From NCBI RefSeq assembly GCF_902686445.1, contig NC_062223.1:43060998-43124997 (forward strand): DNA of 64,000 nt, given 5' to 3'. The notes beneath the pieces were generated by a model. The model saw only the letters and a list, made by a program, of their open reading frames with translations. It ran no database searches and had not been told where the DNA came from. Each line of letters starts with the position of its first letter. Within the stretch, counting starts at the first letter, position 1. The stretch is from Sciurus carolinensis (lineage: Eukaryota > Chordata > Mammalia > Rodentia > Sciuridae). Both the position numbers and the translations under genes were made by a program. Below are positions 33,295-45,342 of this stretch, in pieces.

Positions 33295-35985
33295 ACATTA
33301 ATATGCAGCTTTTTTTCTTGAGAAGTTTTTGTCTGGCTTTAGTATCAGGGTGACCCTGACCTCATGGTATAAATTAGAAAGTTTCCCCCTCTCACATTCT
33401 ATTTTCTTGTCATGTTTAGTGGTGGTAGAATTTACACAGGAAGCCAGGCAAATAGGCTTATTCAAATTGTTTATTTCTTCTTCAGTCAGGTGTCATGAGT
33501 TTGTGTCTTTCTAGGAATTTATCCAATTTATCTAAGTGATCTTATTTGTTAGCACATGGTGGCTCATGGTAATCTGTTAGAATCCTTTTTATTTCTGTAG
33601 GATCAATAACCCCTCTTTTATTCTTGATTTTAGTCTTCCATGTCTTCTCATTTCTTTTTTTCAGTCAGTGTAGCTTGAGATTTGTCAATTTTGTTGATGG
33701 TTTCAATCAACTTTTTATTTTCTTTTCTCTATTACTTTTCTATTCTAAATTTCACCCATTTACACTGTATATTATGGCCTTCCTCTGCTTAAGTTAAATT
33801 TTCTCTTCTTTTTCTAGTTTTTCCAGGTAGAAAATTCATTTGTTGCTTTGAGATTTGAGGTATTTGTTTTCTAAAAACAATAAAGTCACTGAAGGCTACA
33901 AATTTCCCTTTCAGCACTGTTTTAGCTATATCCCATGAGTGTTGTTATATTGTGCTTCATTTTAATTAACCTCAAACGATTTTCTAATTTCCTTTGTCAT
34001 CCTTTTCTTTGTCCCATGGTTATTGTGTTATGTTGTTTGATTTTCTCATATTTGTGAATTTCCTAAATTTCCCTTTATTTATTTCTAATTACATTACATT
34101 TTAATGTAATTAATACATTAATTACATTGTAGTCAGAGAACACCTATTTTATGATTTAAATTCCTTTAGATTTATGAAAACTTGCTTTATGACTTTAAAT
34201 GTGGTCTATCCTGGAGGAGTATGTGTTTTCTGCTGTTGTTGAGTGGAGTGTTCTATAGATGTCTGTGAGATAAATTGGTTCTAGTGTTTTGCAAGTCTAT
34301 TTTTGTGCTGATCTTTTTAGTTGTTCTATTCATTAATGAAGTGTTACACTGGAATTTCCAACTGCTATTGTTGAAATACCTACTTATCCATTCAATTTTG
34401 TCAGGTTTTATTTCCAGATTTATTGCAGTATAAAACTGTATGCATTTATGATGTACAATATTATGTTTTGATATTTAATTATAAAATGATTACCACAATG
34501 AATTAATTAGTATATCTATTACTGTATATAATTCTGTCAGTTTTTGCTTTATGCATTTGGGACTCCATTGTTAAGTGCATATATGTTCCTAATTATTATA
34601 TCTTCTTGATGGATTCAACTTTTATTGCATTTTGAGTATTCCTTATCTGGAATTCTTGGACCCAGAAGCAATTCAGATACCAGATCTTTTCAGATTTGCA
34701 AATATATAAGGAGTTATCTTGGAAATAGAACCCAAGTCTAAACATAGAATTCATTTATGCTTCTTGTACACCTTTCTTGTACACCTTGCCTAAAGGTAAT
34801 TTTGTGCATATTTTTAGTACCTGCATTTTGATGTTGACCCATCTTATAAGTCAGCATGAAATTTTCCACTTGTAGCATCATGACAGAAAATTTTAGATTT
34901 GGAAGCATTTAAGATTTTGGATTTTCATATTGTGGATGTTCTACTTGTGCTCTGAAATAGCCTTCTTTGCTTCTAGTAACAACTTTTGTCTTGGTGTCTG
35001 TTTTGTATGATGTTAGTATAGCGACTCCAGCTCGCTCTCTCTGGGTTACTGCTTCTACATCTTTTACATCCTTCCACTTTTATCATATTTGAAATCTAAA
35101 GTAAATATTTTGTGTGGATAAGATGTAATCATATCATTTTTCCCATTAATTTTGTAATATATGCTTTTTATATGGAATGGAGTGTTTAATCCTTTGATAT
35201 TTAATGCAATGATAAGGTAAGATTTTTTTTTTCTTTTTTTCTTTTTTCTTTCTTTCTTTATTTTTATTGTAAGGGTAAGATTTTTGAGTGTCATTTTGCT
35301 ATTGTTTTTTTTTCCATGTCATATCTTTTTTTTGTTCCTTTATTCTCAATTCCTGGCTTCTCTTATAGATGATAAATATTTATTACTGTGCTACTTTAGT
35401 TTCCTTGCTGTTTCTTTAATATTTTATATGTTATCATATACTATAGTACATTGATACACATATAATAATATAACATTACATATTTTCTTAGTGGCAAATG
35501 CAATTAGTATCTTAGACAATCTACTTTAAAGTAAGACTCACTTAATTTCAATAGAATACAAAATCTATGCTCCAATGTATCTCGGACCCCACCCTCTTCC
35601 CTCGTTCAAACAAATTGCATCTTTATTTATTATAAACCCATCACCACAGTTTTATAATCATTGCTTTACCGTTTAAATCAGATATGAGAAAAAAGTTACA
35701 AACAAAATGCATAACTCTTTAATCGTGTGCATTTCCCTGCATAGTTAACTTTATTAGTGCTCCTTACTTCTTTGTGCTTTCTCATCACCATCTGTGTCCT
35801 TTCACTTCAGCTTGAAGGATTGTCTGCAGTGTTTCTTGTAGTTTGGGTCTTGTAGCAATGAATTTTCTGAGATTTTGTCTACCCGGGAATGTCTAATTTC
35901 TCCTTCCATTTGAAGGAAAATTGTGGTTGACAGCCTTTTTCTTTCAGTACTGAAAATGTCATTGCACTGTATTATGGCCTGCATG
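33295..35985 (-). mobile_element. Old L1M, reversed, ORF1 to reverse transcriptase
   Basis: Continuous reversed L1 text: 'gtctggctttagtatcaggg' (start of reverse transcriptase), 'gtcaattttgttgatggttt' (linker), 'tttagctatatcccatgag', 'tgttttgtatgatgttag', then 'ttttctttcagtactgaaaa' (ORF1 region) at about 35940. Heavily mutated, with no frame over 80 codons. Between about 35220 and 35270 there is a T/CTTT-rich run. Confidence 0.8.
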
Positions 35986-36149
35986 GATAATTACTGATAA
36001 TATCAACCTCAATGCAACCTCCCCTTACTATCAGAGGACCCATTTTCAGGTGTAAATACTAAGCTTAATGTTTATTACTTTAGGGCACAGTTTGAAAGGA
36101 AGGAAATAAAAATATTATGTAAAAATTTTTACTCTGCTGTTAAAGCAGA

Positions 36150-39100
36150 CCATAGTGTCAAATTTGCAACATCATATGCTTCTATTAGGGAAACAGATCT
36201 CAAATTGTTATTCTAAGCTATCCTTTAAGTAACTAGAAAAAGTGTAAATCAAATCCAAAGCAGGTAGAAGAAAGAAAAACTTCAAGGCGGAAATCAATGA
36301 AATAGATAATAGAAAAACAATAGAGAAAAATCAATGAAACTAAAAGCTAGTTTTTTCAAAATATCAGTGAAATTAATAAGCTTTCAGTCTGATTGAGAGT
36401 AAGAGAGAGTGAATATTAAGGACTTCAGAGGTTGAATCACAACGTATTCTAGACATCAGCAGGATAATAAGGTAATGGCATAAATACCTTGAGGACAATG
36501 AAATTTGAGAAGTTAGATGAAATGAGTTCCTCAAATGGTATCAATGACCATAGATTGCATATGATGAAGAAACATGTAATCTGAATAATCACTTTATTTG
36601 TTAAGGAATTTTGATTCACTGTTTAAATCTTTTCCAAAGAAAACTTCAAAATCAAATGGTTTTTGTTGGTAAAAATCTCCTAAACTTTTAAGAAAGAGAT
36701 CAAATCAGTTCTTCACAAACACTTTCAGAAAACAGAAGAGGGAGGGGCACATCAGGAGGCACTTTTTGAAGCCAGTATTATCCCACTACCAAAATCAAAA
36801 AAAATGGCAAGAACTAATAATTATAGGCCAGAGGAACACAAAAACCCTCAACAAAATTTTAGCAAATCAAATCCACAAAAATACAAAATAAAATACATTA
36901 TGACCAACATGTGTATATACGTGGAATGCAAAGTTGGCTCAACATTTTTAAAAAATCAATCAATCAATCAATTAACAAGGTAAACATGAAAACCATATGA
37001 TCATCCCAATAACTGAAGAGAGGCAATTAAATAAAGTTTGTTTTTGAAAGGCTCAGCAAACTAAGAATAAGAGAATAAAAAGACATTCTCTCCTTTTGGT
37101 AAAAGGCAAACACTAAGTGTGAATCCTTTCACTTACAGCTAACACCATGCTTAATGTTGAATGAGTAAGAATTGGCTTTATTTCTTCCTTATATATTAGG
37201 TAGATTTTTTATCAGAAAAACCATTTGAGCATGGAATTTTCATTGTGGTAAGGTTTCTAACAATTAATTTAAAATTTTAATAGACATGGGAGTAAAGCAA
37301 GGATTTTAAAAAAATTTATTTATTTTGATTCATCATAAACAAATGGGGTAAAACTTATTTCTCTGGTTGTACATGAAGTAGAGTCATACTGTTTGTGTAA
37401 TCATACAAATACATAGGGTAATGATGTTTGTCTCAATCTGTTACTTTTCCCTTCCCCCCACCCCTCCCACCCCTCTTTCCTTTATACAATCCCTCCTTCC
37501 TCCATTCTTGCCTCCCTCCCACCCCCCATTATGTATCAGCATCTGCTTATCAGAGAGATCATTTTTGGGATTGCCTTATCTCACTTAGCATGCTATTCTC
37601 CAAATTCATCCATTTGCCTGCAAATGCCATAATTTTATTCTTCTTTGTGGCTGAGTAATATTCCATTGTGTATATATACCACAGTTTCTTTATCCATTCA
37701 TCAATTGAAGGGCATCTAGGTTGGTTTCACAGTCTAGCTATTGTGAATTGAGCAGCTCTGAACATTCATGTGGCTGCATCACTGTAGTATGCTGATTTTA
37801 AGTCCTTTGGGTGTAAAGCAAGGATCTTTTTCCTCACTTTTACTTAACATTTTTCTGGAGATTCTGAACAGTGAAATAAGGCAAGAAAAAAGTTTAAAAG
37901 ATACACAGATTAAAAAAATAATAATAAAACAATTTTTTATTTGCAGATATCATGACTGATGTGGAAAATTTCAAAGAATCTATTTCAGAAAACCAGCACA
38001 ACTAACAAGTGAGTTTGACAAGGTTATAAGGTACAAGGTCAACACATAAAAATTAATTTTATTTTTATGTAAAAATCAAAAAATTAATAAAATTAATTTT
38101 ATTTTTATGTACTGGAGAAGAACAACTGAACATTAAATTAATACACCATACTGCTTATAGTAACATCAATCAAAAAATTAAAACAATTAGATCAATATTG
38201 AATAAAATATGTACAAGATTTATGTGCTGCAAAATATGAAACATTTCTCAGAGGAATAAGATAAGATCCTACATAAACACAATGCTGTTGCGGGATCATA
38301 GATTGGAAGATTCATTATCATTACAATACTAATTCTAATTTGATCCTTGGAGTCAATGCAATATCAGTGAACATCCAACAGGCTGTTTTTATATAAAATG
38401 ACAATCTGATTCTAAAATTTATGTTCAGTAGCAAAAGATCTAGACTTGCTGGAGCAATTTTAAAAATTAAAAACCTGGGGTTCTCACATTGCCTGACTTC
38501 AAGACTTACTGTAGAGTAAGTACTAGTAAGAGCAACGTGTTCTTGACATAAAGATATGGAAAAAAATAAAAGAAAAAACAGAACAGAGGGTCCAGAAATG
38601 GACTCATTTATCTATGGAAAATAGATTTTGACAAAAGTCCCAAAATAACTTTGGGGAAAAGAATAATGTTTTCATCATACATTCAGGAACTGTTGAACTG
38701 TTGAAAATCCACATACAAAAAATCGACCCCTCCCCAACCTTTACCATGAATCATATACCAAAAATTAATTTTGAATGGATCATAGTCATAAATTTCAGAT
38801 TTAAAATTATACCATTTCTCAGAGAAAATAGAGATCTTTGTGATGTTACAAAAATTTCTTAGATTTGACACACAGAAAAAGCAAACTATAAAAGTTGATA
38901 AATTAAACTCTATCAAATTAAAATGTTTGCTCTTTGAAAGATAGCATTAGGAAATTAAAAAACATAACCCACAGGTAAACATTTGTATATACTTTATTCA
39001 TAATTGCTCTCAACTGGAAACAACTGAAATGTCTATCATCTGGTGAATGGCTGAACAAATTGTTTCACATCCATACATTTGGATGCAATTCAATGATGTA

Positions 39101-39430
39101 TAGGAATAAGCAAATGAATCCTGCAACAAATATGGAAGAATCTCAAAAGCACTGTGCAGAGAGAAAGTGCCATTTACAAAGTGCTCCAGGACTATAGGAA
39201 TCCATTTATATGACACTTTGGAAAAGTTCCAAAACATGGAGACAAGTATCAGATCAGGGGTCACTAGGGATAGAGTTGGGAGAAGGGACTGAATGCTAAG
39301 GGTTCCCAGGGAACATCTTGCAGTGATAGGTATGTCATGTACTTTGATTATAGTGGTGACTACATCACCAATAATTTTTTTTTCCAAAAGTAAGCTAAAA
39401 ATGGGTAAATTTAAATTTTTACTGTTTATA
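36150..39430 (+). mobile_element. Old L1M, sense, linker to 3' end, interrupted
   Basis: 'aggtagaagaaagaaaaact', 'ttttttcaaaatatcagtga', 'atcagaaaaccatttgagc'-like text, 'ctggagattctgaacagtg', 'tctagacttgctggagcaat', 'tcataattgctctcaactgg' and 'ggaatccatttatatgacac' follow the order of ORF2 linker, reverse transcriptase, C-terminus and 3' UTR. A younger L1 sits at 37308-37812. No usable frame remains. Confidence 0.8.
37308..37812 (-). mobile_element. Squirrel L1 3' end inserted in L1M
   Basis: Reversed L1 3' UTR and ORF2 end: T-rich start, 'gattcatcataaacaaatgg', a reversed polypurine tract at about 37440-37530, 'cactgtagtatgctgatttt'. Flanked by a 16-bp target duplication with one mismatch: 'gtaaagcaaggatttt' (37292-37307) and 'gtaaagcaaggatctt' (37813-37828). 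Removing one copy rejoins the L1M text. Confidence 0.95.
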
Positions 39431-40090
39431 TATTATACTTCAAAATATCTGAGCAAAGAAAAAGTAAATAGTAGGCAGGGCATAGGGGATTATAGACATC
39501 AAAGAGAGACAAATCCCTCAAGGAGTATGCTGAAAATCACAGTCATTTACTAGTGAGGGACATCAAGTGAAAGTGCAGTGAAGGTTTCAAAATTTATTTT
39601 GCAATTTTTTTTTTTGATGCTGAAAGTAAGAGCAGTGAGTTTGTTTGAGGATGGTGAGAGAAAAGACTTACTGGAACAATGACCCTGAATTGGAAGATGG
39701 GATCTAGAGTGGAGGCACTGACTTCAGATTGGAGCAAGGACAATTCTCCAGTGGTACCAAGAGGGAGGGAATAACATGTGGGTCTTGATGCTGACAGGTG
39801 GTAGATGCTGTGGTGGGAGTCTGAAGTTCTCCTCTGATTGCTTTCACTGTTTCCACTCAGTAGAAAGCAAAGTCATCAGCCAAGGGAGATATGTACTCGT
39901 AAATGACTACTTGAACCTGACCCCTTCTCTTCATTTCCACCAGCTATAAACAGGTATGAAAAGTGCTTTGCATATGACTGTATCACCAGGCGACTCTTCA
40001 AGTACAGCCAACAGATCAGGTAATTGAGCCACATAATGTTGAGTGATTCTTTTTTTTTGTTGTTGTTGCTGTTGATTTTTAAAAATGAAA
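39431..40090. other. Unassigned old sequence
   Basis: 39620-39900 has phrases ('gaggatggtgagag', 'ctttcactgtttccactcag') suggestive of the same ancient repeat class as 30775-31186, but I cannot confirm it. No gene seen. Confidence 0.35.
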
Positions 40091-40487
40091 TGTTATGGTT
40101 TGAATGTGAAGTGTCCCACAGTAGCTCATGTGTGAGACAATGCAAGAAGGTTTAGAAATGATTGGGTTATCAGAATCAACCTAACTAGTGAATTAATCCC
40201 CTGATGGGATTAGCCGAGTGGTAACTGAAGGTGGGAGGGTATGGTGCATGACTTTGGGGTATATATTTTGTATCTGGTGAGAGGAGTCTCTCTCTCTACT
40301 TCTGATTATCATGTGAGCTGCTTCCCTCTGCCACACTCTTCTGCCATGATGTTTTGCCCCAAGAATGGAGCCTGCTGTCTGTGTACTGAGACCTCTGAAA
40401 CAGTGAGCCCACAAATAAACTTTTCCTCCTCTAAAATTGTTCTGACTTGGTATTTTAGTCACAGCAGTGAAAAAGCTGACTGAAACA
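40091..40487 (+). mobile_element. Squirrel MaLR-type solo LTR
   Basis: Canonical TG...CA ends ('tgttatggtttgaatg' to 'gctgactgaaaca'). Inside are 'ttaatcccctgatgggatta', 'ttggggtatatattttgtat' (TATA-like), and 'ccacaaataaacttttcctc' with the polyadenylation signal at about 40415. Very similar to the abundant rodent/squirrel MaLR LTR. No internal genes. Confidence 0.88.
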
Positions 40488-40749
40488 CTAAATTCATCAG
40501 TAATTTTCTGTCCAGGTATTTCTGTAATTCTTGTCTTTGTTGTCTCTTTATTTGACTGTCTATTTTTCAACTAAATAAGGTGTGAGATCTCTGGCTTTTA
40601 AATATATGCTGCCTCCTATCTGTAGGTGACTTTTGTAATACTTGGGTTCTTCTTAATACCTAAAATAAACTTGATTTCCCTCTCCCCCCAATAACCTTAT
40701 AGCAGGCTAACTTTCTGGATTGTGCGTTACAGATAAGATACTTTATCCA
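40488..40749. other. Unassigned sequence
   Basis: No feature recognised. Confidence 0.45.
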
Positions 40750-42006
40750 GCATCCCATCTTAGTTACTGCTCAAGCCAATAACTTTGGAATTAGACTTAT
40801 GTCCTCCATTTGTCCCCATCTCCCTTTGCCTCCACTTTCAGGCCATCAATAGTTAACTCTTTGTCCTTTCTTCAAGACATCTCGAGGACATCTCGTCTCT
40901 GCTTCTCATCACTTTAACCCAAGCCACCCCACCATCTTTCACCTGAACAACTGTGACAAACTTCCTTAACGTTCCCTCTGCTTCAGTGCCCTGCTCCCAT
41001 GGAACCCGTTCTCTGCCTGGCTGAATCTGGACCACTTCCCACAGCTCACATGTCTGCTTCCTTGGCTTCCTACTGGTTAACTTCACAGACGTTTCATTTC
41101 TTTGGACCTACTGTGTTCTCTCCAACTTAGAGTATTTTCTCTGCCCCTTAGCCTGGAATGTTCTCACTCTGTTCCTCACATGGCTAGCTCTTCTCATCTT
41201 CAAGAAGACCACAGAATTATCACCTCCTCAAAGAGGCCTTCCTTGATTATTTTATCCAGAGATTTGTCTAGCCCAACTGTCATTGTCCCTATAATGATCT
41301 AATCTTTCTTGTTTTGTACCTGTTCTCCATAGCCTCTTTCATTCTTTTTTTCCCCATTAGACTGAGAAGAACCAGACCATTTATAAAAACAGAACTCTGA
41401 CCCACTACCAGTCATATTCTCAGGAAACCAACACCCTTATCTGTAATAAACAATCCAGGAAGCTAGACTACTGTAAGTTAGACTTTCAGGAAACCAGATT
41501 GCTATCTCTAGTGACAATATAAGAAGCTAAACAATAACTTGTATAACAATTGTCCCCAAGTGACCAGGAATTGATTAATAGCTGACAGCTTCCCTGATTT
41601 TTGTCCTTACTTCCAACTTAGGACCAATCAGAGAAAACCAAATATTCATCTGGAACAAATCACTTAGGATGCCTAGTTTTATCTCTCCTACCTTCACCTT
41701 CCTAGTGCCCACACAGCCTCCAATCAAGGCAGACTCGAAGCCTTCCCTTTTCTCTCCTATTAAGTCTTCACCATTCTCTGTGCTGATGAAATGCAAATGA
41801 TAGAGACTGATTTCCTTGTGATACAAGCTCAGAATAAGTAGGCTTTGCTTTTCTCATTTGGTTGATCTTCCTTTATTTCCACAAAAGTATACAATACGAA
41901 TGGATCATAGCTTGCTTATGATTGTATCCCCAGACAACAATGTCTAGAACCTCCATAGTCACTCAATAAATACTTACAGAATAAATGAATGAATGAATGA
42001 ATGAAT
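40750..42006 (+). mobile_element. L2 LINE, long, split by an ERV LTR
   Basis: Left part 40750-41362 has L2 text ('ctgtgacaaacttccttaac', 'ctggaatgttctcactctg', 'tcctcaaagaggccttcctt'). After the LTR the 3' end resumes at 41884: 'tatgattgtatccccagaca', 'gtcactcaataaatacttac', then a (GAAT)n terminal repeat at 41984-42006. Both parts are in the same orientation and correct order. Confidence 0.82.
41363..41883 (+). mobile_element. Solo ERV (class I-like) LTR inside L2
   Basis: A 521-bp stretch with TG...CA-type ends ('tgagaagaaccagacc' to 'tttatttccaca') interrupts the L2. Text such as 'cacccttatctgtaataaac', 'agactgatttccttgtgata' and 'aataagtaggctttgctttt' is arranged like the U3-R-U5 of an old gamma-type LTR. 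There are no retroviral genes. The short target duplication could not be identified. Confidence 0.6.
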
Positions 42007-42214
42007 GGAAATTCAAAATCATCAGTCATATGGTCAATTCTTCTCCAGCCTGGCTTAAAATTTATTCCTATTATGTAAACTCTTACATCATTCAAGCATA
42101 TTTTTCTCAACCAAATCTCCCTGCCTGTGCTCCTCGTAATTCTTTCCTATAATACAACTAGCATCCTTTCTTCTCCACAAAACTGTTGATGGATGATGGT
42201 ATGTTTTGAACTCT

Positions 42215-42400
42215 TTGTGGTGGCTAACACTTGCTGCAGTAATTTACTTTTACTAAAACCCTGGGAGGGGGTATATACTGTTATTATTCCCATTTTACAG
42301 ATGAATTATATAACAGAGGAACAGAGACCAATTCCTTTGCCTACAGAGGTAGAGCTGAGGTTTGAATTCACTTCTGCCTGACTTATGTAGTATGTCTGCC
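42215..42400 (+). mobile_element. MIR SINE
   Basis: 'gttattattcccattttaca', 'aacagaggaacagagacc' and 'ctgaggtttgaattcac' are MIR core text. Confidence 0.82.
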
Positions 42401-42776
42401 CAAAGTTATATACCACCTGAGGTACACAAACTAACTTTTGTACATTGTGCTCAATAGTGATTCTGAAATTAATGAAATAATCAAAGTTCAAAAGTTGCAT
42501 AAACAAAACAGAGAAGGGAGTAGAACCCTTTGGAAAGGACATGGTGACTAGAGTTCAATTACTGACCCCCAAATTCTCAACTCCTGCTTTGACCCAGGGG
42601 TAAGCCATTCTGTTTCCAGGGCTTCTTCAACCTTCTCATTATTACATTGTTTCTTTGACCTGCCTTTAGTCTGCGTCTAGAGATGGCACCAAACAATGGT
42701 TGATGGATGTCTGGTGACAAAGGCTGGCAGTTCTTTTCTTGGTGATGTACATCACCAGTATACATCAACTCAACCA

Positions 42777-42863
42777 TTTTTTCCTTCTTTGGCCATACTG
42801 GGATCAAACCCAGGGCATTATGCATGCTAGGCAAGCACTCTACCATTGTGCTACCCCAGCCCT
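42777..42863 (-). mobile_element. ID SINE, reversed
   Basis: 'ggccatactgggatcaaacc', 'tgctaggcaagcactctacc' and 'gtgctaccccagccc': reversed B box, variable loop and A box of an ID element, with a TTTTTTCC tail. Confidence 0.88.
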
Positions 42864-43493
42864 CAACCACCCTTTTTGAAGTATGGTGCCAAGTACAAAG
42901 GAGGATGCCAATGCTAGCCAGACACAGAGCATGTCCTTTAGTAGTTTGTCATAAATAACCATGAAACAGCAATTCCATGAAGACAGACCATACCCAGCCC
43001 TGCTGTGTCCAAGCTAGGATTAATCACTATTTTATGTGATTATAGATTCCTTTCCTTGGGCAGAAGGTTTGGAAAACTTTTGATTGGCTAAATGTGAGAT
43101 GTTCTAGTACCTGCAAAGTTGTCAAGAAACTAGTTCAGAAAAGATTTGAAAGCAATTGGGAAAAGAGAATTGGATGAAGCAAATATAAATGTAATCTTTG
43201 TTTGGGAAGTGTCTTTGAGAAGGTCTAGGTGGCATTGTATCTGTCCTGTATCTCATGAACTATTGCAAGGAAGAACAAATTACCAGATCAACTACCACAG
43301 GAAAATCAACCAGGGTCACTAACCCTGTCCAGTATTTCTCATCTCAGTCCTATTATGTCAGCAACAGGCTTTACTTCATGAGACATTAACAAAGGAGATT
43401 GGTGGGTGGGTCATTATTGAATCCCTGAGAACTACAACCCCAGCACTATCTCAACTACTTGATAAGTAGGTAAATATTATATATATGTTATTA
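42864..43493. other. Unassigned sequence
   Basis: No gene or repeat recognised. Confidence 0.45.
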
Positions 43494-43503
43494 CACACTC
43501 ACA

Positions 43504-43543
<40 letters not shown>
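43494..43543. repeat. (CA)n microsatellite
   Basis: About 18 uninterrupted CA units after an imperfect 'cactcacact' start. Confidence 0.96.
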
Positions 43544-43544
<1 letters not shown>

Positions 43545-43599
43545 GAGTGTACCCACACCAAATTGCAAAGGGGAAAACCAAAACCAGAATTCTGGGTAC

Positions 43600-43700
43600 G
43601 CGTAATTTTAATTTTTCTTCTCCATGTTTTTCTGGATTTTTCAAGTTTTCTATCATGCCTGTGAACTATTTTAAGATTAGGGGGAAAATCACTTATTATA
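43600..43700 (+). mobile_element. Old HAL1/L1M tail fragment
   Basis: 'tttttcttctccatgttttt' and 'ctggatttttcaagttttct' followed by 'actattttaagattag' resemble the terminal text of HAL1/L1M. Confidence 0.4.
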
Positions 43701-44574
43701 TTAATACATATCACCAGAGAAGGGACAATTTCTGAGAGTAGCTTCTGAAAAATATTCCCTTTAATAGCCTAAGGATTTCAAAGCCTGTAGATTTAAAATG
43801 TGTTCTAAGAGATGCGCCTGCATACATGTCGCACTCAATACTGGGCCAGCAGCTCCCAATTCAAGATACGGTTGGAAAGCTGACAATCTTTCTTTATTTA
43901 AAAAGTAGGGGCGGTTACCTCTTGGGCTCAGATAGCGTTGTCAATGGCTTTGGCAGTGCACATCAATATCTCTGTGTGTCTGTTGCTTTCTGTGTCTGTG
44001 TGTGATGACTAGTCTCCTCTGTCTCTGTCTCTGTCTTGTCTCTGTCCCTGTTGGGCAGAAATGGGGGACAAAGGGGTCAGGAAGAATCTAAAACTCAGAA
44101 AGGAAAGAAGGCACAAAGATGATTTTTGAAATTAAAATGCCCTAACCAAAAGCTGTTAGAAAAGCTGTCGGATCTGAGGCGATGTCACTGGGAAGGGCTT
44201 TTAATATTAAGCTGTCCTGAAGTCCCAGAGTTTTATCCCATTGATGTTATATACTGAAGGATGTGTTAGCCAAAAAGAATTTTAATCCACCTCTGGGATA
44301 GAGCCAGGGTTAGCCTAAGTGGCAATTACTGACAGTCAGAGGCAATGAAAAAAGCACCCATTAAAATTCAAATAGATTTATTGAAACTTAGACTTTTAAA
44401 GTAAACTTGGGAAATATCCAACCCAAACCTTCCACTACTTACAAAAGGCAAAGAAAGCTCAAAGGAGCCATTTTTGGCAGAGGTCACGCAACTGATTTTT
44501 GTAGCACCACAGTTTTGAGCATTCTGATCTTTCAAACATACAACATTGCCTATCAACCCTGAGCTAATATTTCT
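43701..44574. other. Unassigned sequence
   Basis: Contains a short (TCTGTC)n run near 44018-44045. A MIR-like trace at about 44440-44540 ('gcagaggtcacgcaactg') is too weak for a separate entry. Confidence 0.4.
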
Positions 44575-44640
44575 TCTTTTTATTAGTGCATATTAATTAT
44601 ATAGGATAGTGGGTTTCATTTATCATATTCATCTCTGATC
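44575..44640 (-). mobile_element. L1 3'-terminal scrap, reversed
   Basis: 'ttattagtgcatattaatta' and 'aggatagtgggtttcattta' resemble the 3'-terminal L1 fragment at 21690-21830. Confidence 0.4.
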
Positions 44641-45284
44641 TCCAAGTTAATATATCTTATGAAAAAACCGGCCTCACAGATATAATTTTATGAGTGATTC
44701 TTCTGTTGCCCTTTATTTACAGCCAGTAGTAAATTTTAATTTTTAAAAACTCTATTTCTCTGAAAAAGAAAGCAATGGAAAATGAATGATTGTAATCTGA
44801 ATTTCACATAACCGATATGCCCTATTGTATAGTGTGGGTCAGGAGACCCGATGGACGAAGGTAACTGATTTCATCTAGAAGCAGTGCGTTCAATTCATCA
44901 AGGTTTGCTTCTGCTGACTGATGAATAACCCATTTGAAATTTAAATTTTCCAACTGTTCCCATCATCATCACAAACAGGTGTAACTCTGGAGTTTTAGAG
45001 TTCGGGGAAAGTGCTACTGGTTTTTGATTTTTGTTTTTGTTTTTGTTTTTGGCATGAGTGTAAGAGAATTGAAGAGAGATGTGGAGATGTGTTTTCCTTG
45101 GCAAAAATTAAGAGAGAGTGTCCTTTTTCAGAGTCCAGTGGCCAAGGACTGAATTATTTCCTGTGTTTTAGGGTCCTAGCTGAGGGAAGTTCTAATGATG
45201 CTCAATGTTTTGGTTTGTCCCTTACTAAGAGTAATGCCAATATGAATGTCCATTGACCAAACTGGGAAAGAAGTGGAAGTAGGA

Positions 45285-45285
<1 letters not shown>
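44641..45285. other. Unassigned sequence
   Basis: A (GTTTTT)n run lies at about 45022-45051. No gene seen. Confidence 0.45.
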
Positions 45286-45341
<56 letters not shown>

Positions 45342-45342
45342 T
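45286..45342. repeat. (TG)18(GA)11 compound microsatellite
   Basis: TG units at 45286-45321 pass directly into GA units. Confidence 0.96.

Noticed and set aside
41363..41883. Part of a complete provirus
   Set aside because: No gag, pol or env text beside it; only a solo LTR is visible.
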